DNA from: Bactrocera neohumeralis
Taxonomy: Eukaryota > Arthropoda > Insecta > Diptera > Tephritidae
DNA length: 64,000 bases
Direction of reading: 5' to 3'
Assembly: GCF_024586455.1 (NCBI RefSeq)
Contig: NW_026089624.1
Coordinates: forward strand, 11,375,341-11,439,340
In this document: positions 21,171-33,712 of the stretch, one piece after another
How positions within the stretch are numbered: the stretch's first letter is position 1
How the letters are laid out: every line of letters begins with the position of its first letter
Made by a program: the position numbers and the translations under genes
Notes under the pieces: model-generated
What the model saw: the letters and a program-made list of their open reading frames with translations, nothing else
The model's database searches: none
What the model was told of the DNA's origin: nothing

Positions 21171-22602
21171 TAACAAATTAAAAAAAAAAAAATTTGTAAA
21201 ATATAATAGTTTCAGGCAAAAAAGTATTAATACAAATAAATTAATATGTTGTGGCACCCTTTATTTTTGCTTTAATTAATTTGAACAATTGTCTTCCTTG
21301 AAGACCCAAATCAGCGGCATTTCATCGCTAGTCTAGAGGATTATGGCTTCCTGCGTAAAAATGCCATAGCCGATCCCTTTCATGATATTTAGTGATGGTC
21401 ATTCGTCATAGTAAAAAAAGCATGTCCTGGTGACCAGACAATGTATTGTTTTGCAAATTAAATCAGTGCTGCTGGGCTTTGTATGAAAAAGAGTTTTCTC
21501 GTGGGAAAGCTCACTCAATTTTTATTTTTATTTTTGTAGCCGCAGGAAACTTTCACGTACACGAGCGGATTCACAAAGTATGTGTGCAAAAAAAGAGCCA
21601 GCTTCCTTGATTCTTATAGCAGCTTTCGCCGTAATGCACCTTACAACTGTGTCCAGATGGGCTGCTTGTAGAATTTCGTTGAGCGAGATCGCGGGTTCCG
21701 TATACTAGGAACAGAAACTAAAAATAAAAACACGGAGTCGTTCGATGAATGGTGTTAAATTTTAAAATTGTAGCAAGAAAAACTGGCTTAAAAAATCTCG
21801 AGCCGATGAAATATTAGACACTGAGAACAGAGCTGGAAATCCTGTGTGAAGACTTTAACAATAAGCAGTACCGCAAATTTTATAGAAAAATTAAGTTAGA
21901 AACTTACAGACAAGACGAAAACAACAAAAGGTTGAACACTTCAAAGAGCTGTTAAAAGTTGGCGGGTTTAATTTTCACACGGATCTGAACATAACGTGTC
22001 CGAACAACGCATTGTCAGAGTGTTCAAATGAGTAACCGCCATCAATGCAAGAAATACGATATACATTAAAAGCTTTATGTCGCCTGAGGATGAAAATATA
22101 ACAGCTGAACGCTATCATCCACAATATTCAACAATGTTGTGCCATTGATGAAATAAGTGACATAAAGAGAACTGGACACGCATTGAATAGAACTATGCAA
22201 ATATTTGCATACTCGAACGACATCGCTCTAGTCAGAAAAAACATCCACGCCTTGTCCAAAATGTTCGCTGACTTGAGAAGGTAGGCCAAATTGACAAAAA
22301 AATCAATGAAGATAAAACGAAATAAATGACGATGTCAAGAAAAAACAAAGAAGCGCCAAGGGTGAAAATATATCAATACGCATTTCAAACTGAAAATCCC
22401 TTACTTTCCTGTGCTTCGAACTTAGAAGCCATAACTCAACAATCTATGACGAAAGTACAAACCACCAATAGGTTACACGCACGGACGCTACTCGAAAAGG
22501 ACAAGACCAAACTACAAGTTTTCGAAAGAGAAATCTTTAGACTAATATAAGATAATGGCGAGTGGCGTATATGGTGAAACCATGAGCTTGATTAGCTTAT
22601 AT

Positions 22603-24032
22603 TCTTCTTCTTAACTGGCGTAGAAAACGCTTACGCGGTTATTACCGTGTTAACAACAGCGCGCCAGTCGTCAGGTGGCGCCAATTGGAGATTCCAAGCA
22701 AAGTCAGGTCCTTCTCCACCTGGTCTTTCCAATACTTTCAGAGCTGGAGTGTTTTCGTTCATTCAAACGACATGACCTAGTCAGCATAGCCGATGTCTTT
22801 TAGTTCGCTGACCTATGTCAATGTCCATACATAAATCTCATACAACTCATCGTTCGAATGCGATATTCGCCGTGGCCAACGCGCAAAGGAACATAAATCT
22901 TCCACAGAACTTTTCTCTTGAAAACTCATAAACAGCTGCTCACTCTTGTAGGAGATGGTACCTTCTCTGTTCTACAGCTCGAATTATTTTCTCCAATAGT
23001 AGATTGAAGAAGTCAGCGGGAGCGGGAGTCGCCCTGTCTGAAACCTTGCTTAGTATCGAATGGCTCGGAGAGGTCCTTCCCGATCCTGACGGAGCTTTTG
23101 GTACTGCCCAACGTCAGTTTATACAGCCGTATTAGTTTTGCGGGGATACCAAATTCAGACATCGCGGTATAAAGGCAGCTCCTTTTCGTGCTGTCAAAAG
23201 CAGCTTTAACTCGACGAAGAGGTGGTGTGGTCGATTCTCCTTTAACGGGTCTTTTCCAAAATTTGGCGCATGAATCAGGTCAGTTGTTGATTTTCTATGT
23301 CTAAAGCCACACTGATAAGGTCTAATCAGTTTGTTGACGGTGGGCTTTAATCATTCACACAATACGCTCGACAGAACCTAATACTATGGGATATTGAGGA
23401 GGCTTATCCCACGGTAGTTGGCACAGATTGTGGAGTCTCCTTTTTTATGGATTGGGCAGAACACACTTAAATTCCAATCGTTGGGCATGCTTTCGTCCGA
23501 CCATAATTTTACATAGATGCTGATGCATGCTACTTATCAGTTCTTCGTCGCCGTGTTTGAATAGCTCGGCCGGCAATACATCAGCCCCCACTGCTTTGTT
23601 GTTCTCCAGACGAGTAATTGCTATTCGAACTTAACAACACTTACCGACCCAAACGGGTTTAGATCGCCGAAAAAACAGCCCTTGGTCGGATAAAATCCGA
23701 GTCAATTCTGGTGCGTAGAACCGGCTGTCGTGGGAAGTGGCTATTCGAACTTCTTCATGGTCGGGCAATGGAACGTCCCCTCCAACGTCATCTATTGAGG
23801 AATCGGGTTCACCATTTCCTGATGTTAAGCTTTCACTGTCATTCAGCAGGTTGGAGAAGTGTTCTCTCCATAATTTTAGTTTGCTCTTTGCATCGGTTAC
23901 TAGATCACCTCTGGGGGTTCTTCAAGAGTGTGCTCCAGTCTTAAAACCTTCTGTTAGTCGCCGCATCTTTTCGTAGAATTTTCGAGCATTACCTCTCTCG
24001 GGCAGCTTGTCGAGCTCCTTATACTCGATCAG
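22603..24032 (-). mobile_element. RTE-like LINE copy nested in another LINE
   Basis: Minus strand copy of the 9475-11930 family from the linker (24010) through the RT start to the C-terminal region, ending in an AAG-type tail at 22603. The duplicated target GATTAGCTTATA / GATCAGCTTATA (one mismatch) flanks it at ~22591-22602 and ~24033-24044. Internal deletions remove much of the RT, and frameshifts abound. Confidence 0.75.
23633..23739 (-). mobile_element. 107 bp LINE-head insertion with 13 bp target duplication
   Basis: Minus strand has CCACGACAGCCGGTTCTACG as in the LINE 5' head at ~3950, TCGGATTTTATCCGA, then GGTCGGTAAGTGTTGTT and no coding part. GCTATTCGAACTT flanks both sides (23620-23632 and 23740-23752). 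Without it the RTE frame around VRIAI is continuous, so the borders are exact. Confidence 0.7.
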
Positions 24033-24181
24033 CTTATACAAGGTGAAAATGTCACGCTACTCTGTATGAAAGCGCAGCACTAAGATGGCTCAGCCATGTA
24101 ACGAGAATGGACAACAAGAGAACGCAGAAGATAATTTTAGAGACCACAACATTCATCACTAAAGCAAGGAGAAGACAGCGA

Positions 24182-24480
24182 TCAAGATGTATTGTTTAAC
24201 TTAAAGAAGACATGAGGAAGTTTGGCATACATAATTATAAAGAACGACAAACTACCGAAAACCCCACCTCCCGGGTTGCCTCTATTTACTTTCCAAAGTG
24301 CAGGGGATCTACCCAATTTCGTTACTATAGTTCTATCGCAGACGAGACTGCGGGTGATGTATGTGAGGCTTATCTCGAACCCAACCTTATCCAACGCTCT
24401 GATAACCTTCCCTAGCCTTATGATTATATAAGCCCGCTTTATATCGAGAAAAGTATAAAAAAAATAGCCTTTACACAAGT
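24182..24480 (-). pseudogene. Reverse transcriptase fragment, R1/LOA-like
   Basis: The minus strand stays open for 98 codons: FLDIKRAYIIIRLGKVIRAL then VCDRTIVTKLGRSPAL, VNRGNPGGGVFGSLSFFII. These match the RT blocks LDIEGAFNN and RGTPQGGVLSPLLW of R1/LOA-type LINEs with several altered residues. No other part of the element is attached. 24490-24900 is AT-rich and may include the promoter and 5' leader of the next gene, but I see no TATA or Inr motif I would defend. Confidence 0.55.
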
Positions 24481-24921
24481 GCTCCTTCCAGTCAGCGTAA
24501 GCACCATTTATAAATTCATTATATGCATAGAACTCTAATTCGTTTCAAATATTGGAAACAGCTTTTAGGTGAAAAAATTATATTGTGCATAAGTATAAAA
24601 ATAAGCAAATAATTTGTAAAATTTCTCGTAGAGGCATTTTATCTATACTTAAGCGGTACATAATAAATAAAAAAACGTTCCATGAAATATAGAAGCAAAC
24701 AATTAAATGTAAATTACCACATTTTTCGCAGATTACATTAGCTGAAAGAATGTATATTAAAGTCACTCAAAGTAAGCTGAACATTACATCATCAAAACTA
24801 TTATTCGGATTTAATCGCCTGGCCGGCAACACTACAAGACGAGCTTTAATCCCAGCTAAAAGTTATTTGGTCCAGTGGTTATGTCACATAACAAGCTCAT
24901 TAGATAGCTTTGTAAAAATAT

Positions 24922-27900
24922 TTGCGTGAATGTCACGTGACAAACATTTTCAGATACATTATTACAAATAATAAATTAATGTTAGTGCTGAAAACATATG
25001 CTATGAGGAAAAGAATGATATTATCTTCGACTGTGAATGTGTTTGAGTCACCCTGCGAACATACGACTAAAAATCTTAAATTAAATGATCAAACAAGTTC
25101 AGAGTCTAAAATAGCTTTTGTCAGCGCCACTGAACGTAGTAGCGGACGACGAGACATCGAATGCAGCTATGCTCGCTACAATAAAAACAAAAGGAAAGTT
25201 TATGAACATTGCAATTTTTGCTATGATAACTCAAGGCTTCAGGCTGACTCTTTCTTCCCGATAATTCGATTAAAATTGCCCAAAAATCATCTAATTAATG
25301 GGACATGGCAGGAATCAATTCAACCCGAAATTGCAACCAACAGCTCACATATAACACAAAATCCACGTTGCTGTCCACAACATACAGAAACTGATGTTCA
25401 TTCCGGTATTGTTGAGCTGGTAGATCATGATAACACTTGTATTATCAAATCGAGACTATTTTTGCCAGATTTTCAAAGTTTGAAATTCTCAAATGAATTT
25501 ACTTCAGTATATAATGAAGCAATAAGCACAAATTGGAGATATGATTATAATAGCAATATCAATAGGTTCCATGTATTAGACGAAAATGCTAATGCAAACA
25601 AAAACAAACAAACTTGTGCCAATGATGTGTCTTCTGGTGGTTTACATCAAATCTGTTGTGTTTCGTTAGTTTCTGGAAAAGCCGAAGTCAGCAGCGGTAA
25701 AACAAACGAAATTAACAGTAAAAATTTAAGAAAAATACGAACTGGTGTAGCAGGTGCGAATGGAATACTTAACAGCAATACTATTCATTATATACTGTTG
25801 ATATTATTATCACTGTCACAAGTTCGTTGGACGCATGCTCTACTATTAGTTGAATCGAAATATGTGAACCCTACTGATGACGATTACGTAGCTGATAGTA
25901 GCAATAATAATCCATATATGAACGCTAGCATTCCTGGCGAAAGCAGTAATCGGATTAGAGTAAAGCATGGAATGGCCGTTGGAGGAGTTATTGGTGGTAT
26001 TTCGGCATTGGGCGCCAGTGGTTATATGGATAAAATGAAAATGAACAATTTGGAAAGGAGCGTTGCTGCAGTGTTAAAAAAAGTTGCCTACGGTACAACG
26101 TCAACTACAAAGCGCAGCATTCCTGACAAAAGTTACTTGCCACGTTTAACAACGATTGCCACACCATTGTTGACGACTTTACGGTAAGTGCTTACATACA
26201 GTGTCTTGTATATATTATGCAAACCAAATTTTCTTGAAGAAATGTAAATAATTAAGGCGATAAATTGACTTTAATGCAAGGTTGCAACTAATGCATCAAC
26301 AAATTAGTGGATTAAAAATAATAACAATATATTGGGTAGTCGAAAAGTCTTTTCGTATTTCTAATCAAACTTCAACTTATTTTTTTATATTTATGCTTAT
26401 AAATAAATTAACTAATATGTACCATTATTCCGTCAATGTAAATCGAAATTTCCAGAACGGAAGCAAGCGAACCATTGTTGTGCTACTGATACAGCATCGT
26501 CTCCGTAAACTACAAATTTCATTGGTGGCTTGCGTGGCATTCTTCCCTTTTTATACAAAAATTTCAAAATATACCGAATTTCTTCATTATTTTCATTCAC
26601 TCATTCATTTTTGAACAGCTGTGACTTTTTTTGAACTTTCCCGAATTTAATTTTTTTTGGTTAAATGAAGCTTAAAACTCACCTTTCCAATACTATATGG
26701 TATGACGCAATGTGATTGGTAGTACTGGAGATATACGACTGCAACCACATCATTTATTTTTAATTTTAATCCAAAATTCTGAACTAAAAAATAATATTTT
26801 TAATCCCAAGAATATAATTTATTAAACAAAAAATATTTGTTTATAAAATTATATTTTTTTCGTTCTATCATTTTGAATTAGAGCTCGCACAGAGCCATAA
26901 TATTTAATAGTCTAGAGTAATAGTCGTCTCACTGTCACATTTAAACGATTTACTTTGTAATTCTTAGTATTAAGTTTTATATATTTATAATTTTTTAACA
27001 TCAAACATACCGGATTTTGAATCTTTTAATATCAAGAAATAAAATAAAGAAAGCAGATTTACTTTCTGATCGAAGATGTTGAAAAAATTTTCAATCCAAT
27101 AATTGTGAGTAAAAATTTCGCCCTGGTTTACTGCAGTATAATATTTTGCAGGTATACCGAAAAGTCATCGCAGCAACAACAAATAAATCATCATCATAGA
27201 AACTATGAGTTGGATTTGGAACGTGACCATGCATTACCCACTTCGGCGCCCAATGCGGACATATTGAAAAGTAACAGTAATCCAACTTATCCTAATCCGA
27301 ATAGGCATCACAACCATGAACGTGAGCGCCATAGACATGTGATGAACTCTACTCCTTCGCCCTCAAGTAATTATTACTAACATTTCTTTTTTTCGTTTTA
27401 TCGAATTTTCTAAATGTATTTTTTATTAATCGTAATTACAGTACCGAACATCCCAAAGAAAAATAATGGTCAGTTACCCTCCATACCAATGTATCCAGGC
27501 GATATGCCGTCTTATTCTCCGCCAGCACGTTCATTTTTTACTCCGCCATTGCCACCGGAATATCAGAATCCTTTTGCTGATAAACCAACGCTACGTGGTA
27601 CTAACAACGAAGGAATTATACCTAATACAGGGACTTATATAAATAGACGTCCTATACCACCCCCAAGTTTAATGCCTGGTCATGAACGTATACCATTTCG
27701 TCCACCCGATTTAGCGGCATCTACTGGGAACAATTCACCGGACGTATCTGTAGATCTTGTGCAAACTGGTAATAGCAGTGGTACTACCATACCTCTTGAC
27801 ACGAATGCAGATGCAGATCGCAAGAAAGCACTGAATACGCCATCTCGTGGGAGCGCTGTTAATAATAATGCAAATGTTGACAATATTAATGTTGGCGGTG

Positions 27901-30900
27901 TTATACATACAATGACAAGTGATGCAACCAAAAACTTTTATGATAGTTCTAATTCACAAGAGTTGCCATTGCAAAATAACAATTCCGAGCGACTGCACGG
28001 TAACCGTCAAGAAGTTTTGCCAAGTATACGACGAATTTTAAGTGGTGCTAATGGTAAAGGGGATATTCCAGAAGTACTATTAAAACAAGCCACATCTCGC
28101 CCGATTGTTAACTACAATCAACCGCCATCTTCACCGGGTGTTCTTTTGGATGGTAGTAATGTAGCGCAACATCTTGATAGTGTTGAAGAAAGTGGAATAT
28201 CGAGTAGCTCAAACATCAACGAAAGCAAGAATAGTCCAACATTGAACAGAGATACGGAGATATATGATTCGCCAAAAGTGGAATCTAGCGAGCATAAATA
28301 TTCTTTCAAGACCAACGCGTTCAATGAGAAACCATATGGTGGAATCATTGGTAGTAGTAATGGCAACAGAAATGGTAGCACTTCCACCCCTTCAACAGCG
28401 GCAGCTATTGGTGGACAACTTGGTGTGAATACTGCAGCTGCCACTTCTACAACATCGACGATCATTAGCGGGACGGTTGGAAAGTATCCGACATTGTCAG
28501 CAACAATTGGTAGCAGTAAAAGTGCCAGTGATCCGGTATCCTCGTCAACAGCGGCTGCTGCCTCACCTCACTTCACGTGGGCGGTCGCATGGAATATTCA
28601 TGTCTATTTTTCCGTTGTACTATTCACCATTTTGGCAGTTTACTCCTTATACAAAGTGCTTACTTACAATAAGTTGACGCATCTTTTTTCACAGTCGTAT
28701 TTTATGTGTATCAATCTGGTTTTGATAGTTATTTGTTCTGCTCGTATTTTCTATCTATGCTATGATGCTTATAATATTCATGCTACGTTCAACTTATTCA
28801 TTTCCGAATTATTGTTAAATTTGCCTGCCACGTTGTTGACCATTTCATTTTCAGTTCTGATCTTGTATCTCTTTTTGAAAGCTTTGAACCATAAAAATAA
28901 CCGTTATTCTGCCCTTATACGGCCGCTTACGGTTGTGGTTGGTTGTGGCGTACATGTCCTACTCTGCATTACACTACATTATGTAGAATCATATACACTG
29001 CAGAACCAACAGCAACAACATCTATTATATCAACAACAGCAACAACAGCTACATTATAGACGGCAGCAACAACTTTTGCATCAACATCATTATCAACACC
29101 AGCAGCAACAATTTATTTCGGCAGCTACAACACATTTGTTGGTATCCGCAGCTGGGTTTAATAGCCATTCGGCTCTCTTTCTTCAATCAGCTGCAGCACC
29201 AACATCCAACACATCGATAGGCAACACATCAGCGCCAAAAGTTCTTTCGCTCATATGTCAAATTATATATATATTTGTGTGTCTATTTCTTGGTCTGCTG
29301 TACCTCTATTTGTATCGTATTTTGAAGCGAATACTCCGTAGTAAATCTCAAAATTATATACATGGCTATCAGAATCTTTCTTATGCTATACATATCACCA
29401 TAGCGACAGCTTTGTTATTTGTTTTGTTGGCTGCCTTACAAATATTTGGCGCCATTAGTATATCTACAACTCGACCATTAATACAGCAGCTAATAGCTGA
29501 GATCGATTGGTTGCAGTGGGGTTACCAGTTTTCTTTGCGATTGATTGAAATTGCTATAATAACTTTACTTTCTTGGGTCGCCGGTTTGAAAACTAGTGCC
29601 GGCAGTGGTGGAGTGGGTGTAAGCGTTAATGCATCGGCTAACGTGGATGCTCGCTATGGGGTAGCCGGAGAAAATGGTGGTGGTAATGTCGTTTTTGGAA
29701 GTGGAACAGCTAATCATAATCGCGAGAAACATGGTCACCACCACTTCCATCACAATCATTCTAATATGGCAGGTTTTTTTCTGCCATGTACATCCAGCTC
29801 GAGTCAAGAGCAGATAGATACTGACTACCCAGCAGTTTGTAACGCAAATACAAATCTTCACACTTACACAATGCGTACAGGCAAATTAATATATGACGAT
29901 AGCTTTGCGTTGAACTCTTTGTCAGGGAATGGGCAGTCCCAATTGAACGGTGTTGGTAATAGTGCTATTCCAGCTGGCAATCGAAATGTAAGTGAATTTC
30001 AGTTACAGACTCAACCGACATATCAGAGACCATATGACTCGGGGTCTATTAACAGCGCAATTGTCGACGAATATGGAACGCAGAGTACGTTAGCTGGCGG
30101 AGGTGGTGGTGCATGTGGGCGCTATAGCCATGAGGTGCCACAGTATACTGATTATTTGACGGATGTCACTACTGATCATTATGAAAACCCAAACTTTGAT
30201 TTGTGTGGTTCTGTAAGCAATTCAGGATTTGGAGTATCTTCAGCAACCCCTAGTGGAGTACAAAAATTTACCAAAACTTCAACCACTTCCACAACAGCAA
30301 GTAGTAGTGGAGGTTCAGGCTCTTCCGCAACCTCGCAGCAGCACATGTTGCTTCTGCAGAGTGATAGTTGCTATTCGGAACCTTTACAACCTGCTCACAC
30401 ATCCAGTTACGAATTCAATAATTTCGAAAGACCACATTTGGGAAAAGCCGGCGCTGGACCATCTTCAGATTGTTGGTCCGATCTCCACACAGGGCAACCA
30501 CTATCGCGTATTATCGATAATTATAAAAGTAAACGTGAAAAGAAAATGCATACTACTTCAGATCGTGATGCTTATGATAATCCTGAGCGGCGTAGTTCAA
30601 ACTCCACACATTCTTGTGCCTCTAGCCGCTATGGTGGTTACAACTCTTTTGATCGTGGCTTATACAACGGTATTCGCAAAAGTGGTACGCTGAACAATAT
30701 TGTTGGTAATGGGAATGGAGGTGGTCATATGTCTGGGATAGGTATTATGCATGGTCGAAATTCATCCTCTTCATCAGCGGCGTCTTCGAATACATCAGCT
30801 CAGCGTGCATCAGGGGCACAAACGACAGCTCTGTCATCTGAAAAACATCTTCAGCAGCGCAATGGTCGAGGAAATATTGCAGGTGTGGTACGTGATCCTA

Positions 30901-31505
30901 ATCAAGATGGCGAAAACGAACAGTTATTTAGTCGTTCGTCTCTAGATCGTAACAGCACTCACCCGCAACACCAATGTCAAAATCCTGATGATACAATGTT
31001 ACCAGGTAGTAATGTAGAGCGCTCTAATTTAATCGATAATGTAGATGGTTCTTGTATTACAAAAAGTAACAGCACAATATCCTTTTGCGGTGGGCATAGC
31101 CAATTGAATGATACCAACGTAGGAAATAGTAAAGCAAGTAGTCTATCATTCGTCCAAAGTAATCAGAAAAATAACACACATTCCAACCAATTCATGTTGC
31201 AAAAAAGCTATCACAACCATCAGCAACAACTCCCTGTTGCAGCAAACACTACGAAGCAACAGAAGAGACAGGAAGTTTCACTATCCACTGCAAATTCTAA
31301 TTTGAGTTCATCTGAGTCAGGTGCACATAATTCTGGGACTTCTAATACATCCGTCACATCGTCGACTGCCTCCGAAAGCTCAAGTAGCCGCAGTAACGAC
31401 TCGGCTATGCTTGTTGCTGAACGCGGATTCGTACGCTTTCGCGCTATTGACGACATAAACAATGCACAAGGCGTAGGTATACATAATGCATCACTACGCA
31501 ATTAA
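24922..31505 (+). CDS. PRRT3/4-like proline-rich seven-segment membrane protein
   Basis: Three exons: 24922-26183, 27152-27366, 27442-31505, each junction GT-AG and in phase, giving 1846 residues. Residues ~290-311 are strongly hydrophobic (HYILLILLSLSQV), a signal or anchor segment, followed by GMAVGGVIGGISALGASGYM. A Pro/Ser/Asn-rich stretch (~495-865) leads to WAVAWNIHVYFSVVLFTILA and seven hydrophobic segments between ~873 and ~1205. These resemble the C-terminal domain of vertebrate PRRT3/PRRT4. The loop after segment four carries poly-Gln/His (~1012-1050). The last ~640 residues are Ser/Asn/Gly-rich and probably cytoplasmic. The molecular function of the family is unknown. The start is uncertain: 290 residues before the hydrophobic segment is long, so translation may begin at a later Met. 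The family call is by recognition, not alignment. Confidence 0.8.
26326..26650. repeat. Mariner-type MITE fragment in intron 1
   Basis: TATTGGGTAGTCGAAAAGTC at 26326 looks like a mariner inverted terminus next to TA. The following ~300 bp look like a noncoding internal region. I could not find the matching opposite terminus, so it is partial or eroded. The rest of the 968 bp intron (26184-27151) is AT-rich. Confidence 0.4.
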
Positions 31506-31596
31506 GGCCGTCACTTTCTCTATTACCATCACGTACTTAGAGAGAAATATTTATGATATTGCCCTAAACCCAATGTTTTTAAATTAAAATTTAAGC

Positions 31597-31602
31597 AATA
31601 AA
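31597..31602 (+). promoter_or_regulatory. Polyadenylation signal of the PRRT-like gene
   Basis: AATAAA lies 92 bp after the stop codon, the first canonical hexamer downstream. 31605-32368 beyond it is AT-rich and empty. Confidence 0.5.
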
Positions 31603-32368
31603 TAGTTGATAGCTGTGAGTATTTTCTTTATCTCTATGTCTTTGATACACAATAGAGCAGACATTTATCGAAATTCAGCATTGTTTTAATGTAGATGTAG
31701 TGGTTGCGTAATAACTATTCTCGTAGCCTCATAACCTCGTTATTATTTTTGAAGTTTTGTTATAATATATTTCACAGTGACAAAACGCTTTTGTGATACC
31801 TACTTATAAAAATGATAATTGACTACGTGACTATGGAAATCTCAAGGTAGCTAATTAATAATAAATTTTATTTGATTAGTTTATAATTATGTATTACATT
31901 TCTGAATTTTAATTACTACTATTACTATTATGTATAACAATATAAACAAACAATATTATCTATTTTAAAATTGCCTAATTTAGAAAACGAAGTATTTTAA
32001 ATAAACCGTGTATTCAATATTATTTACATTTATTACGATTTTCGAAAACCGATTTACATAATTGCAAAATGTATATTTAACGAAAATACAAACAAAATGG
32101 TTTACTGTATATACATATGTATTTTGTTTACTAAACAATATAAAACAAAAAGTTACACATTTCTCTGAGAATCGATTGCACGGTTTGTACTAAAATAAGT
32201 AATACATTATATGTAAATTATGTTTGGCATTATATTAGATTGGCTGTCATATATGTATATGTTTCCCTAAACAAAATACACACGAAAATGTAATTTGCGC
32301 AAAACAACTGATTGAAGGAAAATGAAAAGAATGCCTATCAATTTACTGACATTCACGAAAGTTAAGGT

Positions 32369-32962
32369 TTGATAGCCGAAACAGCCAAAAACGTAGACCC
32401 GTGGCCCGTGTCAGCTGATACAACCTATCTTACGGGCGCGCAATGTAAGTGAACAGCGAAAAACGCTACTCCTCTCTTTGCCGTAGAAATCCACGGCATT
32501 TGGATTTTTGCCGTAGAAACGTGTCAGCTGATTGCTCTCTCACCACGGCAGGGTTGCCAATCTAGATATACTGTAGTAATTATAAATAAAAGTTGCCTTC
32601 AATATGTTTGAAATTTTCTTAAACTAACGCAAAATCAGAGTCGAATGCTATTATTTATAAATATATAAACTATTTTTTAATAGTTTGTTATCAGATTTGA
32701 TATTTTATATTATGAAAAATTGTAATTTAAAAGTTAGATGTGTACAAAACTATATATGCGTATTGAGCAATGGCAACATTGTTCAAATGAAAACAAACAA
32801 AGATGGCTGATTTCTGCGTTTTTACCACGGGCTCAACTTTTGACACATTTTGCTCGCTACGGAGGGAAAAGGAAGGAAGGGAGTAGCGTTTTTGACTGTT
32901 TCTGCTATAAGGAAGGCAAAGGAAGGAAGGGAGTAGCGTTTTTGGTTGTTTCGGCTATGAAG
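32369..32962. mobile_element. MITE candidate with ~25 bp inverted ends
   Basis: TAGCCGAAACAGCCAAAAACG at the left is matched inverted by CGTTTTTGGTTGTTTCGGCTA at the right. Inside, GGAAGGAAGGGAGTAGCGTT occurs twice (~58 bp apart, 32870-32960), and there are CCGTAGAAA repeats. No protein is encoded. Confidence 0.5.
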
Positions 32963-33124
32963 GGTAAATAATTCTGTGCCGTATTGTCCTTTTGAATTTT
33001 GCGATATATTGTTTATCGGATTTATCAGTCTTATAGAGGTTTGCAACCAAAGTACTAATAACATAAACAAATTCAAGAAGATTAGAAAGATTCACTAAAA
33101 AATGTGATGAGTTGATAGTTACAG

Positions 33125-33712
33125 GGGATGTTCGAGTAAGCAAATAACTGCGGAAATATTGCAACCCTGATGTTTTTTTTTTGCAGATACTCAGCTGATA
33201 TTTAAACAAATATTTTGCGCGGCGTGCAGGTGCAATGAAGAAGTGAAGTTTAAGAAGTCTTAAAAATGAATTTTTAATCAATTTAACAGTGGATAACTTG
33301 GTGGATAGTGAGTGTAGTTTGCTTCTTAAATACAAAAAAGCAAGGAAACAAAGTTTTTTGCGTAAAAAAGTGGCTTATGACCGAAATTTTAAAGAAGAGG
33401 GCAATAGTAAAATCGCAAAACTTCTTTAAAACAATTCGATTTTATCCTCCAGATATATATTTATCACATTTTCGGATGTCTCGTGAAACACAGTTAATGA
33501 TAATAATTAGTTATAAACAAAAATAAAGAGCGATTTCGCTTGCCTCATTTTTTGCATCACAGATGTTTTGGATGCCGATTTTGTCACTTTTGCGAGCAAG
33601 AAATGTCGAAATTTGAGTTGCTCGAACGTTTGACATTTGCAAAAGTTGCTACATTTTTACGTCGAATATGATGCTTTGCAATATTACCGCAGTGATTGAG
33701 ACTCGAACATCC
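33125..33712. mobile_element. MITE candidate, GGGGATGTTCGAG termini
   Basis: Left end GGGGATGTTCGAGTAAG to ~33165 (CTGCGGAAATATTGCAA) and right end ~33673-33712 are reverse complements over ~40 bp with few mismatches. ACA adjoins both ends and could be a 3 bp target duplication, which with GGG-type ends would suit PIF/Harbinger; this is inference. 33713-35130 beyond is AT-rich with nothing recognised. Confidence 0.55.

Larger units (their letters stand above)
21780..24180 (+). pseudogene. Second RTE-type LINE relic, split by a nested LINE
   Basis: Weakly preserved plus-strand LINE. Near 22200 it reads FAYSNDIALVRKN (a degraded YADD block), then LSKMFADLRR and MTMSRKNKEAPRVKIYQYAF (22330). 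Near 22500 it reads KTKLQVFEREIFRLI, then DNGEWRIW and NHELD. The frame resumes after 24032 with LIQGENVT. The interruption is the 22603-24032 insertion. The family differs from the main RTE-like LINE but shares its layout. Confidence 0.5.

Noticed and set aside
27680..31501. Antisense and shifted open frames inside the PRRT-like gene
   Set aside because: Shadows of the low-complexity sense frame, with no independent homology.
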